From: Martinezella miluonensis
Lineage (GTDB): Bacteria; Pseudomonadota; Alphaproteobacteria; Rhizobiales; Rhizobiaceae
NCBI RefSeq assembly: GCF_900094545.1
Contig: NZ_FMAH01000002.1
Location: forward strand, 62,001 to 126,000
Length of the DNA: 64,000 bases
Reading direction: 5' to 3'
Made by a program: the position numbers and the translations under genes. Every line of letters starts with the position of its first letter. Position 1 is the stretch's first letter. A model generated the notes under the pieces. The model was not told the DNA's origin. It ran no database searches and was given only the letters and a program-made list of their open reading frames with translations. Shown here piece after piece: positions 61,739 through 64,000 of this stretch.

Positions 61739-62809
61739 ATGCAATCGATCGAATCCAACGCGCTCGAGCCGACCCGCGCCGAGCTTGCGACCATGAGCTT
61801 CGGCCAGAAGATCCAGCGCCTGCTGCCGGTCTATGGCCTCGTCATCCTGACCGTCTTCCTGATCCTGCTGTTTTCCATTCTGCTGCCGCAGACGTTCCCG
61901 ACAATGCTCAACCTGCGTTCGATCATTTCGGACAAGACGATCATCGCCATCCTGTCGCTGGCGGCGATGATCCCGATGGCCGCCGGCCGCATCGATCTGA
62001 CGATCGGCTATGGCATCGTGCTCTGGCATGTGCTTGCGATCAGCCTGCAGACGATGTTCGGGCTGCCCTGGCCTATCGCCGTGCTGATCGTGATCGCCCT
62101 AGGCGCGCTGACCGGCTTCCTGAACGGCCTTCTGGTGGAGATCGCCAAGATCGACAGCTTCATCGCAACACTTGGCACCGGCACGGTCCTTTATGCGATC
62201 GCACTCTGGCATACTGGCGGCCGTCAGGTGGTCGGCATGCTGCCGCAAGGGTTTTACGCGCTGAATGGCACGATGGTCTTCGGCCTACCGATCACCGGCA
62301 TCTATGTTCTGGCACTTGCCTTCGTCATGTGGATTGTCCTCGAATATCTGCCGATCGGCCGTTACATCTATGCGATCGGCGCCAACCCGAAGGCTGCGGC
62401 CCTGAACGGCATCCCCGTCCGCCGCTTCGTCATCGGCGCCTTCGTCACTTCGGGCACGCTTGCTGCCATCGCCGGCGTCCTGCTCGCCTCCAAGCTGCGC
62501 ATCGGCCAGGCAAGCGTCGGACTTGAATATCTCCTGCCCGCATTGGTGGGCGCCTTCCTCGGATCGACCACCATCAAGCCGGGCCGCGTCAACGTGTGGG
62601 GCACGATGATCGGCGTCATCATCCTCGCCGTCGGTATTGCCGGCATCCAGCAGTTCGGCGGCTCCTTCTATGTCGAGCCTCTGTTCAACGGCGTCACTTT
62701 GCTGGTCGCCATCGGCATTGCCGGCTATGCGCAGCGCCGCCGCAGCCATGCCGGGCGCATGGCGCCGGCCCAGGCATCGCAACTCTCCGCCAAACCGGCG
62801 GAGAAGTGA
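61739..62809 (+). CDS. Sugar ABC transporter permease
   Basis: A 356-residue RbsC-like permease with eight to ten helices. Family blocks are MIPMAAGRIDLTIGYGIVLWHV, GFLNGLLVEIAKIDSFIATLGTG and YAIGANPKAAALNGIPVRR, the coupling-helix EAA-like region. It starts 16 bases after the ATPase gene with GGAGAGGA upstream. It would form the membrane channel with the ATPase and the binding protein that follows. Confidence 0.92.
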   Translation: MQSIESNALEPTRAELATMSFGQKIQRLLPVYGLVILTVFLILLFSILLPQTFPTMLNLRSIISDKTIIAILSLAAMIPMAAGRIDLTIGYGIVLWHVLAISLQTMFGLPWPIAVLIVIALGALTGFLNGLLVEIAKIDSFIATLGTGTVLYAIALWHTGGRQVVGMLPQGFYALNGTMVFGLPITGIYVLALAFVMWIVLEYLPIGRYIYAIGANPKAAALNGIPVRRFVIGAFVTSGTLAAIAGVLLASKLRIGQASVGLEYLLPALVGAFLGSTTIKPGRVNVWGTMIGVIILAVGIAGIQQFGGSFYVEPLFNGVTLLVAIGIAGYAQRRRSHAGRMAPAQASQLSAKPAEK

Positions 62810-62847
62810 CAATCATCTCAGTTCAAATGTCCAAGGGAGGAGAAGAC

Positions 62848-63942
62848 ATGAACCGTAGACAATTCCTGCAAGCCACGACGGCAGTGCTGGTGCTGTGTGC
62901 CAGCCAGGCCTATGCCGATCCGATGGCGGATGCAAAGGCCGTCGCCGACAAATATGCGACGCCGGTCACCAAATGGGACGGCCCGACGACCGGCCCGAAG
63001 GCGCAGGCCGGCAAGACCATCGTCGTCCTGGCGGGCGACCTCAAGAATGGCGGCATTCTCGGCGTCAGCAACGGTGTCGAGGAAGCGGCAAAGGCGATCG
63101 GCTGGCAGGTGAAGGTTCTCGATGGTGCGGGCTCCATCGGCGGACGCACGGCCGCCTTCGGCCAGGCCATGGCGCTGCAGCCAGCCGGCATCATCATCGA
63201 CGGCTTCGATGCCGTCGAGCAGGGGCCTGCGCTGGAGCAGGCAAAAGCCGCCAAGATCCCATTGGTCGCCTGGCATGCCGGCCCGGTCATCGGTCCCGAT
63301 GACAAGAATGGCCTCTTCGCCAACGTCAGCACCGACGCCATGGAAGTCTCCAAAGCGGCTGCCGACTGGGCATTCGTCGATGCCAAGGGCAAGCCGGGCG
63401 TCATCATCTTCACCGACTCTACCTATGCGATCGCCATCGCCAAGGCCGACAAGATGAAGCAGGAGATCGAACGGCTTGGCGGCAAGGTGCTCGAATATGT
63501 CGATACCCCGATCGCCGAGACATCACAGCGCATGCCGCAGCTAACCACCTCGCTCCTGCAGAAATATGGTGACAGCTGGACGCATTCGCTTGCGATCAAC
63601 GACCTCTATTTCGACTTCATGGGGCCTTCGCTTGCCTCCGCCGGCAAGGGCGGCACCGATGCGCCGATCAATGTTGCCGCCGGCGACGGTTCACAGTCGG
63701 CCTATGAACGCATTCGCGCTGGCCAATATCAGAAGGTGACGGTTGCCGAGCCACTCAATCTCCAGGGCTGGCAGCTGGTCGACGAACTCAATCGTGCTTT
63801 CGCCGGCGAGAAATGGTCCGGCTATCTGTCGCCGCTGCATGTTGTAACGTCCGACAACATCCAGTCCGACGGCGGCCCGAAAAACACGTTCGATCCGGAC
63901 AACGGCTACAGAGATCAGTATAAGAAGATCTGGAGCAAGTAA
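62848..63942 (+). CDS. Sugar ABC transporter substrate-binding protein
   Basis: A 364-residue periplasmic binding protein of the RbsB-like type. The signal peptide spans about residues 1-23 (RRQFLQATTAVLVLCASQAYA). The mature part shows TIVVLAGDLKNGGILGVSNG, PAGIIIDGFDAV and KIPLVAWHAGP, the alternate beta-strand pattern of the fold. The start at 62848 has AAGGGAGGAG upstream; the longer frame overlaps the permease. The gene order ATPase-permease-binding protein differs from the more common binding-protein-first order. A strong terminator follows. Confidence 0.92.
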   Translation: MNRRQFLQATTAVLVLCASQAYADPMADAKAVADKYATPVTKWDGPTTGPKAQAGKTIVVLAGDLKNGGILGVSNGVEEAAKAIGWQVKVLDGAGSIGGRTAAFGQAMALQPAGIIIDGFDAVEQGPALEQAKAAKIPLVAWHAGPVIGPDDKNGLFANVSTDAMEVSKAAADWAFVDAKGKPGVIIFTDSTYAIAIAKADKMKQEIERLGGKVLEYVDTPIAETSQRMPQLTTSLLQKYGDSWTHSLAINDLYFDFMGPSLASAGKGGTDAPINVAAGDGSQSAYERIRAGQYQKVTVAEPLNLQGWQLVDELNRAFAGEKWSGYLSPLHVVTSDNIQSDGGPKNTFDPDNGYRDQYKKIWSK

Positions 63943-63955
63943 TCCCGGTAATGGG

Positions 63956-63985
63956 AAATGGCGCGGCTTGCAGGCCGCGCCATTT
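63956..63985 (+). terminator. Intrinsic terminator after the sugar ABC operon
   Basis: AAATGGCGCGGC and GCCGCGCCATTT form a perfect 12-bp stem around TTGCAG, 13 bases after the binding-protein stop. The A/T-rich stem base stands in for a T-run, so it probably ends the operon. Confidence 0.8.
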
Positions 63986-64000
63986 CGCTCAGCTTATACT

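Noticed and set aside
1..64000. CRISPR arrays, rRNA genes, phage or conjugation modules
   Set aside because: No regularly spaced repeats, rRNA-like sequence, integrase, relaxase or structural phage genes were seen.

Overview
The window looks like accessory or replicon-borne DNA from an alphaproteobacterium of the Rhizobiaceae (Rhizobium/Agrobacterium type). The base composition is GC-rich throughout. The gene families fit that group: a complete urea ABC transporter, a fused sugar isomerase/dioxygenase-type dehydroshikimate dehydratase, a BigR-type sulfur regulator, a cold-shock/S21 cluster and a ChrBA chromate system. The identification rests on protein resemblance only; no rRNA or other marker gene lies here.

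Layout. (1) 1-1.6 kb: a lone sugar-dehydrogenase small subunit, a DUF2934 protein and a 344-bp deletion derivative of an ISL3-type insertion sequence. (2) 1.7-18.2 kb: a complete second-type respiratory complex I cluster. nuoH-nuoI and a CBS-domain gene run forward and converge on a long reverse operon read as nuoJ, nuoK, an MrpD-like antiporter subunit, an 84-aa two-helix protein, a NuoL-like subunit, nuoM, nuoN, nuoA-G. There are therefore four antiporter-type subunits instead of three. IS remnants lie on both sides (ISL3-type on the left, IS6-type on the right). (3) 19.3-27.4 kb: a chemoreceptor, an alpha/beta hydrolase, a sigma factor with a SnoaL-like tail, a cold-shock operon (cspA, a 95-aa protein, a second rpsU, a 69-aa protein), a methyltransferase and a decayed Hsp70 (hscC-like) gene.

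(4) 27.4-32.7 kb: a quinate/shikimate catabolic cluster. It holds a shikimate dehydrogenase, a TetR regulator, a 3-dehydroshikimate dehydratase-type fusion and an MHS-family transporter. The same 14-bp palindrome lies before the dehydrogenase and before the transporter, and is the likely TetR operator. (5) 33.1-43.2 kb: the urea transporter operon urtABCDE, divergent from a large hybrid histidine kinase whose sensor half is a purine/cytosine-permease-like membrane domain, followed by a NarL-type response regulator. (6) 43.3-45.6 kb: a sulfide/persulfide-type unit with a BigR-like ArsR regulator, a peroxiredoxin, an unlisted 59-aa protein, two YeeE-type membrane proteins and the stump of a lost blh-like gene. 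A nested palindrome sits in the divergent promoter region. (7) 46.0-48.3 kb: a glycosyltransferase and a sugar-nucleotide epimerase.

(8) 48.5-53.7 kb: a chromate-resistance locus with ChrB, ChrA and an MFS transporter forward, and a superoxide dismutase-rhodanese fusion and a stand-alone ChrB C-terminal domain in reverse. (9) 53.9-59.6 kb: a CusBA-type Cu/Ag efflux cluster with a FixH-like protein, a Cys-rich exported protein and a 38-aa membrane peptide, but no outer-membrane channel. (10) 60.2-64 kb: a ribose-type sugar ABC transporter behind a perfect 16-bp LacI-like palindrome, ending in a strong terminator.

The most unusual content is the four-pump complex I with its small companion protein, the urea-linked permease-kinase fusion, and the SOD-rhodanese fusion in the chromate locus.
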